Shown: positions 40,701-55,423 of the stretch, piece after piece
Layout: the number at the start of each line of letters is the position of its first letter
Numbering within the stretch: position 1 is the stretch's first letter
NCBI RefSeq assembly: GCF_910591885.1
Contig: NW_025963555.1
Coordinates: 4,216,001-4,280,000, forward strand
DNA: 64,000 nucleotides
Source of the DNA: Bombus terrestris
Taxonomy: Eukaryota > Arthropoda > Insecta > Hymenoptera > Apidae
Reading direction: 5' to 3'
Made by a program: the position numbers and the translations under genes
The notes under the pieces: generated by a model
Seen by the model: only the letters and a program-made list of their open reading frames with translations
Database searches by the model: none
Told to the model about the DNA's origin: nothing

Positions 40701-43444
40701 ATAGTGATGCAATGTAACGTTATACGTTATAATGTAGAAGTACAAAACGTTATACGTTATAACGTAGTAGTACATAACGTCAAACGTCACATAGTGATAC
40801 AGTATAACGTTATACGTTATAACGTAGAAGTACAAAACGTTATACGTTATAACGTAGTAGTACATAACGTCAATCTTCACATAGTGATACAATATAGCGT
40901 TATACGTTATAACGTAAAAGTACAAAACGTTATACGTTATAACGTAGTAGTACTTATCGTTATACGTTATAGGTAGTAGTACATAACGTCATACGTCCTA
41001 TAGTGATACAATGTAACGTTATACGTTATAATGTAGAAGTACAAAACGTTATACGTTATAACGTAGTAGTACATAACGTTATCCGGTATAACGTAATAGT
41101 ACATATCTATATACATCATATAGTGATGCAATATAACGTCATACGTTATAACGTAGAAGTACATAACGTTATACATTATAAAGTAGTAGTACATAACGTT
41201 ATACGCTACTACGTAGTAGTACATAACGTCATACGTTCTATAGTGATACAATATAGCGTTATACGTTATAAAGTAGAAGTACAAAACGTTATACGTTATA
41301 ACGTAGTAGTACATAACGTCAAACTTCACATAGTGATACAATATAGCGTTATACGTTATAAAGTAGAAGTACAAAACGTTATACGTTATAACGTAGTAGT
41401 ACATAACGTCAAACTTCACATAGTGATACAATATAGCGTTATACGTTATAACGTAGAAGTACATAACGTTATACGTTATAACGTAGTAGTATATAACGTT
41501 ATACGTTATAACGTAGTAGTACATAACGTCAAACGTCACATAGTGATACAATATAACGTTATACGTTATATCGTAGAAGTACAAAACGTTATACGTTATA
41601 AACTAGTAGTACATAACGTTATACGTTACAACGTAGTAGTACATAACGTCATACGTCCTATAGTGATACAATGTAACGTTATACGTTATAATGTAGAAGT
41701 ACAAAACGTTATACGTTATAACGTAGTAGTACATAACGTAATCCGGTATAACGTAATAGTACATACCTATATATGTCATATGGTGATGCAATATAACGTC
41801 ATACGTTATAACGTAGAAGTACATAACGTTATACATTATAAAGTAGTAGTACATAACGTTATACGCTACTACGTAGTAGTACATAACGTCATACGTTCTA
41901 TAGTGATACAATGTAACGTTATACATTATAACGTAGTAGTTCTTAACGTTATACGTTACTGCGTAGTAGTACATAACGTTATACGTCATATAGTGGTACA
42001 ATATAACGTTATACGTCATAATATAGTACTACATAAAGCTAAAAGTCACATAGTGATACAATATAACGTTATACGTTATAACGTAGAAGTACAAAACGTT
42101 ATACGTTATAACGTAGTAGTACATAACGTCATACGTCCTATAGTGATACAATGTAACGTTATACGTTATAACGTAGTAGTATATAACGTTATACGTTATA
42201 ACGTAGTGGTACATAACGTTATACGTTACTACGTAGTAGTACATAACGTCAAACGTCACATAGTGATACAATGTAACGTTATACGTTATAACGTAGTAGT
42301 ATATAACGTTATACGTTATAACGTAGTAGTACATAACGTCAAACGTCACATAGTGATACAATATAACGTTATACGTTATATCGTAGAAGTACATAACGTT
42401 ATACGTTATAAACTAGTAGTACTTAACGTTATACGTTACTGCGTAGTAGTACATAACGTTATACGTCATATAGTAGTACAATATAACGTTATACGTTATA
42501 TCGTAGCAGTACATAACGTTATACGGTATAACGTAGTAGCACATAACGTTATACGTTACTACGTAGTAGTACATAACGTCAAACGTCACATAGTGATACA
42601 ATGTAACGTAATACGTTATAATGTAGAAGTACAAAACGCTATACGTTATAACGTAGTAGTACATAACGTCAAACGTCACATAGTGATACAATATAACGTT
42701 ATACGTTATATCGTAGAAGTACATAACGTTATACGTTATAAACTAGTAGTACTTAACGTTATACGTTAATGCGTAGTAGTACATAACGATATACGTCATA
42801 TAGTAGTACAATATAACGTTATACGTTATAACGTAGCAGTACATAACGTTATACGGTATTACGTAGTAGCACATAACGTTATACGTTACTACGTAGTAGT
42901 AAATAACGTCAAACGTCACATAGTGATACAATGTAACGTTATACGTTATAATGTAGAAGTACAAAACGTTATACGTTATAACGTAGTAGTACATAACGTC
43001 AAACTTCACATAGTGATACAATATAGCGTTATACGTTATAACGTAGAAGTACAAAACGTTATACGTTATAACGTAGTAGTATATAACGTTATACGTTATA
43101 ACGTAGTAGTACATAACGTCAAACGTCACATAGTGATACAATATAACGTTATACGTTATATCGTAGAAGTACATAACGTTATACGTTATAAACTAGTAGT
43201 ACATAACGTTATACGTTACAACGTAGTAGTACATAACGTAATACGTCCTATAGTGATACAATGTAACGTTATACGTTATAACGTAGTAGTATATAACGTT
43301 ATACGTTATAACGTAGTAGTACATAACGTCAAACGTCACATAGTGATACAGTATAACTTTATACGTTATAACTTAGAAGTACAAAACGTTATACGTTATA
43401 ACGTAGTAGTACATAACGTTATACGTTATAGGTAGTAGTACATA
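37785..43444. repeat. 5.66-kb higher-order repeat, unit 2 (5,660 bp)
   Basis: I take this as the reference unit. Its length is 189 monomers minus ten bases, and I count exactly ten 29-bp monomers: eight of the TTATAGG type (ending near 38,953, 39,731, 39,880, 40,238, 40,387, 40,536, 40,985 and 43,444) and two of the ACGCAAACG type (39,254 and 39,941). Units 4 and 5 have the same length and the same ten sites. A paired 149-bp cassette lies at 40,239-40,536. Confidence 0.92.
40239..40536. repeat. 149-bp sub-repeat, tandem pair in unit 2
   Basis: Two adjacent five-monomer cassettes each end in a 29-bp monomer, equivalent to 34,586-34,883. Here the following monomer is full length (ACGTCAAACGTCACA start), which shows the ancestral state of the deletion seen in unit 1. 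Confidence 0.87.
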
Positions 43445-44934
43445 ACGTCATACGTCCTATAGTGATACAATGTAACGTTATACGTTATAATGTAGAAGTA
43501 CAAAACGTTATACGTTATAACGTAGTGGTACATAACGTTATCCGGTATAACGTAATAGTACATATCTATATACGTCATGTAGTGATGCAATATAACGTCA
43601 TACGTTATAACGTAAAAGTACATAATGTTATACATTATAAAGTAGTAGTACATAACGTTATACGTTACTACGTAGTAGTACATAACGTCATACGTCCTAT
43701 AGTGATACAATGTAACGTTATACGTTATAATGTAGTAGCACATAACGTTATACGTTACTACGTAGTAGTACATAACGTCAAACGTCACATAGTGATACAA
43801 TCTAACGTTATACGCTATAATGTAGAAGTACAAAACGTTATACGTTATAACGTAATAGTACATATCTATATACGTCATATAGTGATGCAATATAATGTCA
43901 TACGTTATAACGTAGAAGTACATAAAGTTATCCGGTATAACGTAGTAGCACATAACGTTATACTTTACTACGTAGTATTACATAACGTCAAACGTCACAT
44001 AGTGATACAATGTAACGTTATACGTTATAATGTAGAAGTACAAAACGTTATACGTTATAACGTAGTAGTACATAACGTCAAACGTCACATAGTGATACAG
44101 TATAACGTTATACGTTATAACGTAGTAGTATATAACGTTATACGTTATAACGTAGTAGTATATAACGTTATACGTTATAACGTAGTAGTACATAACGTCA
44201 AACGTCACATAGTGATACAATATAACGTTATACGTTATATCGTAGAAGTACATAACGTTATACGTTATAAACTAGTAGTACTTAACGTTATACGTTACTG
44301 CGTAGTAGTACATAACGATATACGTCATATAGTAGTACAATATAACGTTATACGTTATAACGTAGCAGTACATAACGTTATACGGTATAACGTAGTAGCA
44401 CATAACGTTATACGTTACTACGTAGTAGTACATAACGTCAAACGTCACATAGTGATACTATGTAACGTTATACGTTATAATGTAGAAGTACAAAACGTTA
44501 TACGTTATAACGTAGTAGTACATAACGTCAAACGTCACATAGTGATACAGTATAACGTTATACGTTATAACGTAGAAGTACAAAACGTTATACGTTATAA
44601 CGTAGTAGTACATAACGTTATACGTTATAGGTAGTAGTACATAACGTCATACGTCCTATAGTGATACAATGTAACGTTATACGTTATAGTGTAGAAGTAC
44701 AAAACGATATACGTTATAACGTAGTAGTACATAACGTAATCCGGTATAACGTAATAGTACATATCTATATACGTCATATGGTAATGCAATATAACGTCAT
44801 ACGTTATAACGTAGTAGTATATAACGTTATACGTCATATAGTAGTACAATATAACGTTATACGTTATAACGTAGCAGTACATAACGTTATACGTTATAAC
44901 GTAGTAGTACATAACGTCAATCTTCACATAGTGA

Positions 44935-46438
44935 TACAATATAGCGTTATACGTTATAACGTAGAAGTACAAAACGTTATACGTTATAACGTAGTAGTAC
45001 ATAACGTCAAACTTCACATAGTGATACAATATAGCGTTATACGTTATAAAGTAGAAGTACAAAACGTTATACGTTATAACGTAGTAGTACATAACGTCAA
45101 ACTTCACATAGTGATACAATATAGCGTTATACGTTATAACGTAGAAGTACATAACGTTATACGTTATAACGTAGTAGTATATAACGTTATACGTTATAAC
45201 GTAGTAGTACATAACGTCAAACGTCACATAGTGATACAATATAACGTTATACGTTATATCGTAGAAGTACAAAACGTTATACGTTATAAACTAGTAGTAC
45301 ATAACGTTATACGTTACAACGTAGTAGTACATAACGTCATACGTCCTATAGTGATACAATGTAACGTTATACGTTATAATGTAGAAGTACAAAACGTTAT
45401 ACGTTATAACGTAGTAGTACATAACGTAATCCGGTATAACGTAATAGTACATACCTATATATGTCATATGGTGATGCAATATAACGTCATACGTTATAAC
45501 GTAGAAGTACATAACGTTATACATTATAAAGTAGTAGTACATAACGTTATACGCTACTACGTAGTAGTACATAACGTCATACGTTCTATAGTGATACAAT
45601 GTAACGTTATACATTATAACGTAGTAGTTCTTAACGTTATACGTTACTGCGTAGTAGTACATAACGTTATACGTCATATAGTGGTACAATATAACGTTAT
45701 ACGTCATAATATAGTACTACATAAAGCTAAAAGTCACATAGTGATACAATATAACGTTATACGTTATAACGTAGAAGTACAAAACGTTATACGTTATAAC
45801 GTAGTAGTACATAACGTAATACGTCCTATAGTGATACAATGTAACGTTATACGTTATAACGTAGTAGTATATAACGTTATACGTTATAACGTAGTGGTAC
45901 ATAACGTTATACGTTACTACGTAGTAGTACATAACGTCAAACGTCACATAGTGATACAATGTAACGTTATACGTTATAACGTAGTAGTATATAACGTTAT
46001 ACGTTATAACGTAGTAGTACATAACGTCAAACGTCACATAGTGATACAATATAACGTTATACGTTATATCGTAGAAGTACATAACGTTATACGTTATAAA
46101 CTAGTAGTACTTAACGTTATACGTTACTGCGTAGTAGTACATAACGTTATACGTCATATAGTAGTACAATATAACGTTATACGTTATATCGTAGCAGTAC
46201 ATAACGTTATACGGTATAACGTAGTAGCACATAACGTTATACGTTACTACGTAGTAGTACATAACGTCAAACGTCACATAGTGATACAATGTAACGTAAT
46301 ACGTTATAATGTAGAAGTACAAAACGTTATACGGAATAACGTAGTAGCACATAACGTTATACGTTATAGGTAGTAGTACATAACGTCATACGTCCTATAG
46401 TGATACAATGTAACGTTATACGTTATAACGTAGTAGTA
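44935..46438. repeat. Duplicated tract inside unit 3, left copy
   Basis: This tract matches 48,167-49,670 at a constant shift of 3,232 bp, through the 810-type block and through the unusual end with ACGGAATAACGTAGTAGCAC at about 46,331, where the reference unit has different sequence. Because both copies share this chimeric junction, the deletion that made the junction came before the duplication. Confidence 0.83.
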
Positions 46439-47158
46439 CATAACGTCAAACGTCACATAGTGATACAGTATAACGTTATACGTTATAACGTAGAAGTACA
46501 AAACGTTATACGTTATAACGTAGTAGTACATAACGTCAATCTTCACATAGTGATACAATATAGCGTTATACGTTATAACGTAAAAGTACAAAACGTTATA
46601 CGTTATAACGTAGTAGTACTTATCGTTATACGTTATAGGTAGTAGTACATAACGTCATACGTCCTATAGTGATACAATGTAACGTTATACGTTATAACGT
46701 AGTAGTATATAACGTTATACGTTATAACGTAGCAGTACATAACGTTATACGGTATAACGTAGTAGCACATAACGTTATACGTTATAGGTAGTAGTACATA
46801 ACGTCATACGTCCTATAGTGATACAATGTAACGTTATACGTTACTACGTAGTAGTAAATAACGCAAACGTCACATAGTGATACAATGTAACGTTATACGT
46901 TATAATGTAGAAGTACAAAACGTTATACGTTATAACGTAGTAGTACATAACGTCAATCTTCACATAGTGATACAATATAGCGTTATACGTTATAACGTAG
47001 AAGTACAAAACGTTATACGTTATAACGTAGTAGTACATAACGTCAATCTTCACATAGTGATACAATATAGCGTTATACGTTATAACGTAAAAGTACAAAA
47101 CGTTATACGGTATAACGTAGTAGCACATAACGTTATACGTTATAGGTAGTAGTACATA

Positions 47159-47456
47159 ACGTCATACGTCCTATAGTGATACAATGTAACGTTATACGTT
47201 ATAACGTAGTAGTATATAACGTTATACGTTATAACGTAGCAGTACATAACGTTATACGGTATAACGTAGTAGCACATAACGTTATACGTTATAGGTAGTA
47301 GTACATAACGTCATACGTCCTATAGTGATACAATGTAACGTTATACGTTATAACGTAGTAGTATATAACGTTATACGTTATAACGTAGCAGTACATAACG
47401 TTATACGGTATAACGTAGTAGCACATAACGTTATACGTTATAGGTAGTAGTACATA
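47159..47456. repeat. 149-bp sub-repeat, tandem pair in unit 3
   Basis: Two adjacent five-monomer cassettes, equivalent to 40,239-40,536 at a shift of 6,920 bp. A single cassette also lies at 46,652-46,800. The 149-bp block at 49,615-49,763 that closes the unit has the same layout but with GTAGCAGTACAAA and without the CGGTATA monomer. Confidence 0.86.
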
Positions 47457-48166
47457 ACGTCAAACGTCACATAGTGATACAATGTAACGTTATACGTTAT
47501 AACGTAGTAGTATATAACGTTATACGTTATAACGTAGTAGTACATAACGTTATACGGTATAACGTAGTAGCACATAACGTTACACGTTACTACGTAGTAG
47601 TACATAACGTCAAACGTCACATAGTGATGCAATGTAACGTTATACGTTATAATGTAGAAGTACAAAACGTTATACGTTATAACGTAGTAGTACATAACGT
47701 CAAACGTCACATAGTGATACAGTATAACGTTATACGTTATAACGTAGAAGTACAAAACGTTATACGTTATAACGTAGTAGTACATAACGTCAATCTTCAC
47801 ATAGTGATACAATATAGCGTTATACGTTATAACGTAAAAGTACAAAACGTTATACGTTATAACGTAGTAGTACTTATCGTTATACGTTATAGGTAGTAGT
47901 ACATAACGTCATACGTCCTATAGTGATACAATGTAACGTTATACGTTATAATGTAGAAGTACAAAACGTTATACGTTATAACGTAGTAGTACATAACGTT
48001 ATCCGGTATAACGTAATAGTACATATCTATATACATCATATAGTGATGCAATATAACGTCATACGTTATAACGTAGAAGTACATAACGTTATACATTATA
48101 AAGTAGTAGTACATAACGTTATACGCTACTACGTAGTAGTACATAACGTCATACGTTCTATAGTGA

Positions 48167-49670
48167 TACAATATAGCGTTATACGTTATAAAGTAGAAGT
48201 ACAAAACGTTATACGTTATAACGTAGTAGTACATAACGTCAAACTTCACATAGTGATACAATATAGCGTTATACGTTATAAAGTAGAAGTACAAAACGTT
48301 ATACGTTATAACGTAGTAGTACATAACGTCAAACTTCACATAGTGATACAATATAGCGTTATACGTTATAACGTAGAAGTACATAACGTTATACGTTATA
48401 ACGTAGTAGTATATAACGTTATACGTTATAACGTAGTAGTACATAACGTCAAACGTCACATAGTGATACAATATAACGTTATACGTTATATCGTAGAAGT
48501 ACAAAACGTTATACGTTATAAACTAGTAGTACATAACGTTATACGTTACAACGTAGTAGTACATAACGTCATACTTCCTATAGTGATACAATGTAACGTT
48601 ATACGTTATAATGTAGAAGTACAAAACGTTATACGTTATAACGTAGTAGTACATAACGTAATCCGGTATAACGTAATAGTACATACCTATATATGTCATA
48701 TGGTGATGCAATATAACGTCATACGTTATAACGTAGAAGTACATAACGTTATACATTATAAAGTAGTAGTACATAACGTTATACGCTACTACGTAGTAGT
48801 ACATAACGTCATACGTTCTATAGTGATACAATGTAACGTTATACATTATAACGTAGTAGTTCTTAACGTTATACGTTACTGCGTAGTAGTACATAACGTT
48901 ATACGTCATATAGTGGTACAATATAACGTTATACGTCATAATATAGTACTACATAAAGCTAAAAGTCACATAGTGATACAATATAACGTTATACGTTATA
49001 ACGTAGAAGTACAAAACGTTATACGTTATAACGTAGTAGTACATAACGTAATACGTCCTATAGTGATACAATGTAACGTTATACGTTATAACGTAGTAGT
49101 ATATAACGTTATACGTTATAACGTAGTGGTACATAACGTTATACGTTACTACGTAGTAGTACATAACGTCAAACGTCACATAGTGATACAATGTAACGTT
49201 ATACGTTATAACGTAGTAGTATATAACGTTATACGTTATAACGTAGTAGTACATAACGTCAAACGTCACATAGTGATACAATATAACGTTATACGTTATA
49301 TCGTAGAAGTACATAACGTTATACGTTATAAACTAGTAGTACTTAACGTTATACGTTACTGCGTAGTAGTACATAACGTTATACGTCATATAGTAGTACA
49401 ATATAACGTTATACGTTATATCGTAGCAGTACATAACGTTATACGGTATAACGTAGTAGCACATAACGTTATACGTTACTACGTAGTAGTACATAACGTC
49501 AAACGTCACATAGTGATACAATGTAACGTAATACGTTATAATGTAGAAGTACAAAACGTTATACGGAATAACGTAGTAGCACATAACGTTATACGTTATA
49601 GGTAGTAGTACATAACGTCATACGTCCTATAGTGATACAATGTAACGTTATACGTTATAACGTAGTAGTA
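48167..49670. repeat. Duplicated tract inside unit 3, right copy
   Basis: This is the second copy of 44,935-46,438 at 3,232 bp. It includes the ACGGAATAACG junction at about 49,563 and the 29-bp monomer ending near 49,614. A private change is CATACTTCCTATAG near 48,579. The two copies diverge after 49,670, where this one has GTAGTATATA and the left one GTAGTACATA. Confidence 0.83.
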
Positions 49671-49763
49671 TATAACGTTATACGTTATAACGTAGCAGTA
49701 CAAAACGTTATACGTTATAACGTAGTAGTACATAACGTTATACGTTATAGGTAGTAGTACATA

Positions 49764-52700
49764 ACGTCATACGTCCTATAGTGATACAATGTAACGTTAT
49801 ACGTTATAATGTAGAAGTACAAAACGTTATACGTTATAACGTAGTGGTACATAACGTTATCCGGTATAACGTAATAGTACATATCTATATACGTCATGTA
49901 GTGATGCAATATAACGTCATACGTTATAACGTAAAAGTACATAATGTTATACATTATAAAGTAGTAGTACATAACGTTATACGTTACTACGTAGTAGTAC
50001 ATAACGTCATACGTCCTATAGTGATACAATGTAACGTTATACGTTATAATGTAGTAGCACATAACGTTATACGTTACTACGTAGTAGTACATAACGTCAA
50101 ACGTCACATAGTGATACAATCTAACGTTATACGCTATAATGTAGAAGTACAAAACGTTATACGTTATAACGTAATAGTACATATCTATATACGTCATATA
50201 GTGATGCAATATAATGTCATACGTTATAACGTAGAAGTACATAAAGTTATCCGGTATAACGTAGTAGCACATAACGTTATACTTTACTACGTAGTATTAC
50301 ATAACGTCAAACGTCACATAGTGATACAATGTAACGTTATACGTTATAATGTAGAAGTACAAAACGTTATACGTTATAACGTAGTAGTACATAACGTCAA
50401 ACGTCACATAGTGATACAGTATAACGTTATACGTTATAACGTAGTAGTATATAACGTTATACGTTATAACGTAGTAGTACATAACGTCAAACGTCACATA
50501 GTGATACAATATAACGTTATACGTTATATCGTAGAAGTACATAACGTTATACGTTATAAACTAGTAGTACTTAACGTTATACGTTACTGCGTAGTAGTAC
50601 ATAACGATATACGTCATATAGTAGTACAATATAACGTTATACGTTATAACGTAGCAGTACATAACGTTATACGGTATAACGTAGTAGCACATAACGTTAT
50701 ACGTTACTACGTAGTAGTACATAACGTCAAACGTCACATAGTGATACTATATAACGTTATACGTTATAATGTAGAAGTACAAAACGTTATACGTTATAAC
50801 GTAGTAGTACATAACGTCAAACGTCACATAGTGATACAGTATAACGTTATACGTTATAACGTAGAAGTACAAAACGTTATACGTTATAACGTAGTAGTAC
50901 ATAACGTTATACGTTATAGGTAGTAGTACATAACGTCATACGTCCTATAGTGATACAATGTAACGTTATACGTTATAGTGTAGAAGTACAAAACGATATA
51001 CGTTATAACGTAGTAGTACATAACGTAATCCGGTATAACGTAATAGTACATATCTATATACGTCATATGGTAATGCAATATAACGTCATACGTTATAACG
51101 TAGTAGTATATAACGTTATACGTCATATAGTAGTACAATATAACGTTATACGTTATAACGTAGCAGTACATAACGTTATACGGTATAACGTAGTAGCACA
51201 TAACGTTATACGTTACTACGTAGTAGTAAATAACGCAAACGTCACATAGTGATACAATGTAACGTTATACGTTATAATGTAGAAGTACAAAACGTTATAC
51301 GTTATAACGTAGTAGTACATAACGTCAATCTTCACATAGTGATACAATATAGTGTTATACGTTATAACGTAGAAGTACAAAACGTTATACGTTATAACGT
51401 AGTAGTACATAACGTCACACTTCACATAGTGATACAATATAGCGTTATACGTTATAACGTAGAAGTACAAAACGTTATACGTTATAACGTAGTAGTACAT
51501 AACGTCAAACGTCACATAGTGATACAGTATAACGTTATACGTTATAACGTAGAAGTACAAAACGTTATACGTTATAACGTAGTAGTACATAACGTCAATC
51601 TTCACATAGTGATACAATATAGCGTTATACGTTATAACGTAAAAGTACAAAACGTTATACGTTATAACGTAGTAGTACTTATCGTTATACGTTATAGGTA
51701 GTAGTACATAACGTCATACGTCCTATAGTGATACAATGTAACGTTATACGTTATAACGTAGTAGTATATAACGTTATACGTTATAACGTAGCAGTACATA
51801 ACGTTATACGGTATAACGTAGTAGCACATAACGTTATACGTTATAGGTAGTAGTACATAACGTCATACGTCCTATAGTGATACAATGTAACGTTATACGT
51901 TACTACGTAGTAGTAAATAACGCAAACGTCACATAGTGATACAATGTAACGTTATACGTTATAATGTAGAAGTACAAAACGTTATACGTTATAACGTAGT
52001 AGTACATAACGTCAATCTTCACATAGTGATACAATATAGCGTTATACGTTATAACGTAGAAGTACAAAACGTTATACGTTATAACGTAGTAGTACATAAC
52101 GTCAATCTTCACATAGTGATACAATATAGCGTTATACGTTATAACGTAAAAGTACAAAACGTTATACGGTATAACGTAGTAGCACATAACGTTATACGTT
52201 ATAGGTAGTAGTACATAACGTCATACGTCCTATAGTGATACAATGTAACGTTATACGTTATAACGTAGTAGTATATAACGTTATACGTTATAACGTAGTA
52301 GTACATAACGTTATACGGTATAACGTAGTAGTACATAACGTTATACGTTATAGGTAGTAGTACATAACGTCATACGTCCTATAGTGATACAATGTAACGT
52401 TATACGTTATAACGTAGTAGTATATAACGTTATACGTTATAACGTAGCAGTACATAACGTTATACGGTATAACGTAGTAGCACATAACGTTATACGTTAT
52501 AGGTAGTAGTACATAACGTCAAACGTCACATAGTGATACAATGTAACGTTATACGTTATAACGTAGTAGTATATAACGTTATACGTTATAACGTAGTAGT
52601 ACATAACGTTATACGGTATAACGTAGTAGCACATAACGTTACACGTTACTACGTAGTAGTACATAACGTCAAACGTCACATAGTGATGCAATGTAACGTT

Positions 52701-55423
52701 ATACGTTATAATGTAGAAGTACAAAACGTTATACGTTATAACGTAGTAGTACATAACGTCAAACGTCACATAGTGATACAGTATAACGTTATACGTTATA
52801 ACGTAGAAGTACAAAACGTTATACGTTATAACGTAGTAGTACATAACGTCAATCTTCACATAGTGATACAATATAGCGTTATACGTTATAACGTAAAAGT
52901 ACAAAACGTTATACGTTATAACGTAGTAGTACTTATCGTTATACGTTATAGGTAGTAGTACATAACGTCATACGTCCTATAGTGATACAATGTAACGTTA
53001 TACGTTATAATGTAGAAGTACAAAACGTTATACGTTATAACGTAGTAGTACATAACGTTATCCGGTATAACGTAATAGTACATATCTATATACATCATAT
53101 AGTGATGCAATATAACGTCATACGTTATAACGTAGAAGTACATAACGTTATACATTATAAAGTAGTAGTACATAACGTTATACGCTACTACGTAGTAGTA
53201 CATAACGTCATACGTTCTATAGTGATACAATATAGCGTTATACGTTATAAAGTAGAAGTACAAAACGTTATACGTTATAACGTAGTAGTACATAACGTCA
53301 AACTTCACATAGTGATACAATATAGCGTTATACGTTATAAAGTAGAAGTACAAAACGTTATACGTTATAACGTAGTAGTACATAACGTCAAACTTCACAT
53401 AGTGATACAATATAGCGTTATACGTTATAACGTAGAAGTACATAACGTTATACGTTATAACGTAGTAGTATATAACGTTATACGTTATAACGTAGTAGTA
53501 CATAACGTCAAACGTCACATAGTGATACAATATAACGTTATACGTTATATCGTAGAAGTACAAAACGTTATACGTTATAAACTAGTAGTACATAACGTTA
53601 TACGTTACAACGTAGTAGTACATAACGTCATACGTCCTATAGTGATACAATGTAACGTTATACGTTATAATGTAGAAGTACAAAACGTTATACGTTATAA
53701 CGTAGTAGTACATAACGTAATCCGGTATAACGGAATAGTACATACCTATATATGTCATATGGTGATGCAATATAACGTCATACGTTATAACGTAGAAGTA
53801 CATAACGTTATACATTATAAAGTAGTAGTACATAACGTTATACGCTACTACGTAGTAGTACATAACGTCATACGTTCTATAGTGATACAATGTAACGTTA
53901 TACATTATAACGTAGTAGTTCTTAACGTTATACGTTACTGCGTAGTAGTACATAACGTTATACGTCATATAGTGGTACAATATAACGTTATACGTCATAA
54001 TATAGTACTACATAAAGCTAAAAGTCACATAGTGATACAATATAACGTTATACGTTATAACGTAGAAGTACAAAACGTTATACGTTATAACGTAGTAGTA
54101 CATAACGTAATACGTCCTATAGTGATACAATGTAACGTTATACGTTATAACGTAGTAGTATATAACGTTATACGTTATAACGTAGTGGTACATAACGTTA
54201 TACGTTACTACGTAGTAGTACATAACGTCAAACGTCACATAGTGATACAATGTAACGTTATACGTTATAACGTAGTAGTATATAACGTTATACGTTATAA
54301 CGTAGTAGTACATAACGTCAAACGTCACATAGTGATACAATATAACGTTATACGTTATATCGTAGAAGTACATAACGTTATACGTTATAAACTAGTAGTA
54401 CTTAACGTTATACGTTACTGCGTAGTAGTACATAACGTTATACGTCATATAGTAGTACAATATAACGTTATACGTTATATCGTAGCAGTACATAACGTTA
54501 TACGGTATAACGTAGTAGCACATAACGTTATACGTTACTACGTAGTAGTACATAACGTCAAACGTCACATAGTGATACAATGTAACGTAATACGTTATAA
54601 TGTAGAAGTACAAAACGCTATACGTTATAACGTAGTAGTACATAACGTCAAACGTCACATAGTGATACAATATAACGTTATACGTTATATCGTAGAAGTA
54701 CATAACGTTATACGTTATCAACTAGTAGTACTTAACGTTATACGTTAATGCGTAGTAGTACATAACGATATACGTCATATAGTAGTACAATATAACGTTA
54801 TACGTTATAACGTAGCAGTACATAACGTTATACGGTATTACGTAGTAGCACATAACGTTATACGTTACTACGTAGTAGTAAATAACGTCAAACGTCACAT
54901 AGTGATACAATGTAACGTTATACGTTATAATGCAGAAGTACAAAACGTTATACGTTATAACGTAGTAGTACATAACGTCAAACTTCACATAGTGATACAA
55001 TATAGCGTTATACGTTATAACGTAGAAGTACAAAACGTTATACGTTATAACGTAGTAGTATATAACGTTATACGTTATAACGTAGTAGTACATAACGTCA
55101 AACGTCACATAGTGATACAATATAACGTTATACGTTATATCGTAGAAGTACATAACGTTATACGTTATAAACTAGTAGTACATAACGTTATACGTTACAA
55201 CGTAGTAGTACATAACGTAATACGTCCTATAGTGATACAATGTAACGTTATACGTTATAACGTAGTAGTATATAACGTTATACGTTATAACGTAGTAGTA
55301 CATAACGTCAAACGTCACATAGTGATACAGTATAACGTTATACGTTATAACTTAGAAGTACAAAACGTTATACGTTATAACGTAGTAGTACATAACGTTA
55401 TACGTTATAGGTAGTAGTACATA
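49764..55423. repeat. 5.66-kb higher-order repeat, unit 4 (5,660 bp)
   Basis: The length, ten 29-bp sites and monomer order match unit 2. Comparing with unit 5 by eye I find only scattered single-base changes: ATACTATATAACG near 50,753, loss of two GCA variants near 52,300-52,330, ACGGAATAG near 53,731 and TTATCAACTAG near 54,718. Identity to unit 5 is therefore well above 99%, which implies recent homogenisation. Confidence 0.92.
52218..52515. repeat. 149-bp sub-repeat, tandem pair in unit 4
   Basis: Two adjacent five-monomer cassettes. The first differs from all the others in having GTAGTAGTACATA in place of GTAGCAGTACATA and of GTAGTAGCACATA, two changes of the same kind, which suggests conversion by a neighbouring core monomer. 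Confidence 0.85.

Larger units (their letters stand above)
43445..49763. repeat. 5.66-kb higher-order repeat, unit 3 (rearranged, 6,319 bp)
   Basis: The unit starts as the others but carries one extra 30-bp monomer near 44,130 (two GTAGTATATA monomers in a row). From about 44,900 it jumps from S-type sequence into the T-type block, skipping roughly 2 kb, runs to a chimeric end at 46,373, then returns to the cassette region (46,652 onward), T block (47,906 onward) and a second identical chimeric end at 49,605. The late part of the reference unit, equivalent to about 42,660-43,435, is missing from both passages. The net length is +659 bp relative to 5,660. Confidence 0.85.

Noticed and set aside
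37785..43444. The 5.66-kb unit as exactly 63 trimers of 90 bp, since 189 = 63 x 3
   Set aside because: The second-family monomers are spaced by three or by four, so the trimer register slips. Divisibility by three is probably chance, and the P-Q-R units (154 and 122 monomers) are not divisible by three.
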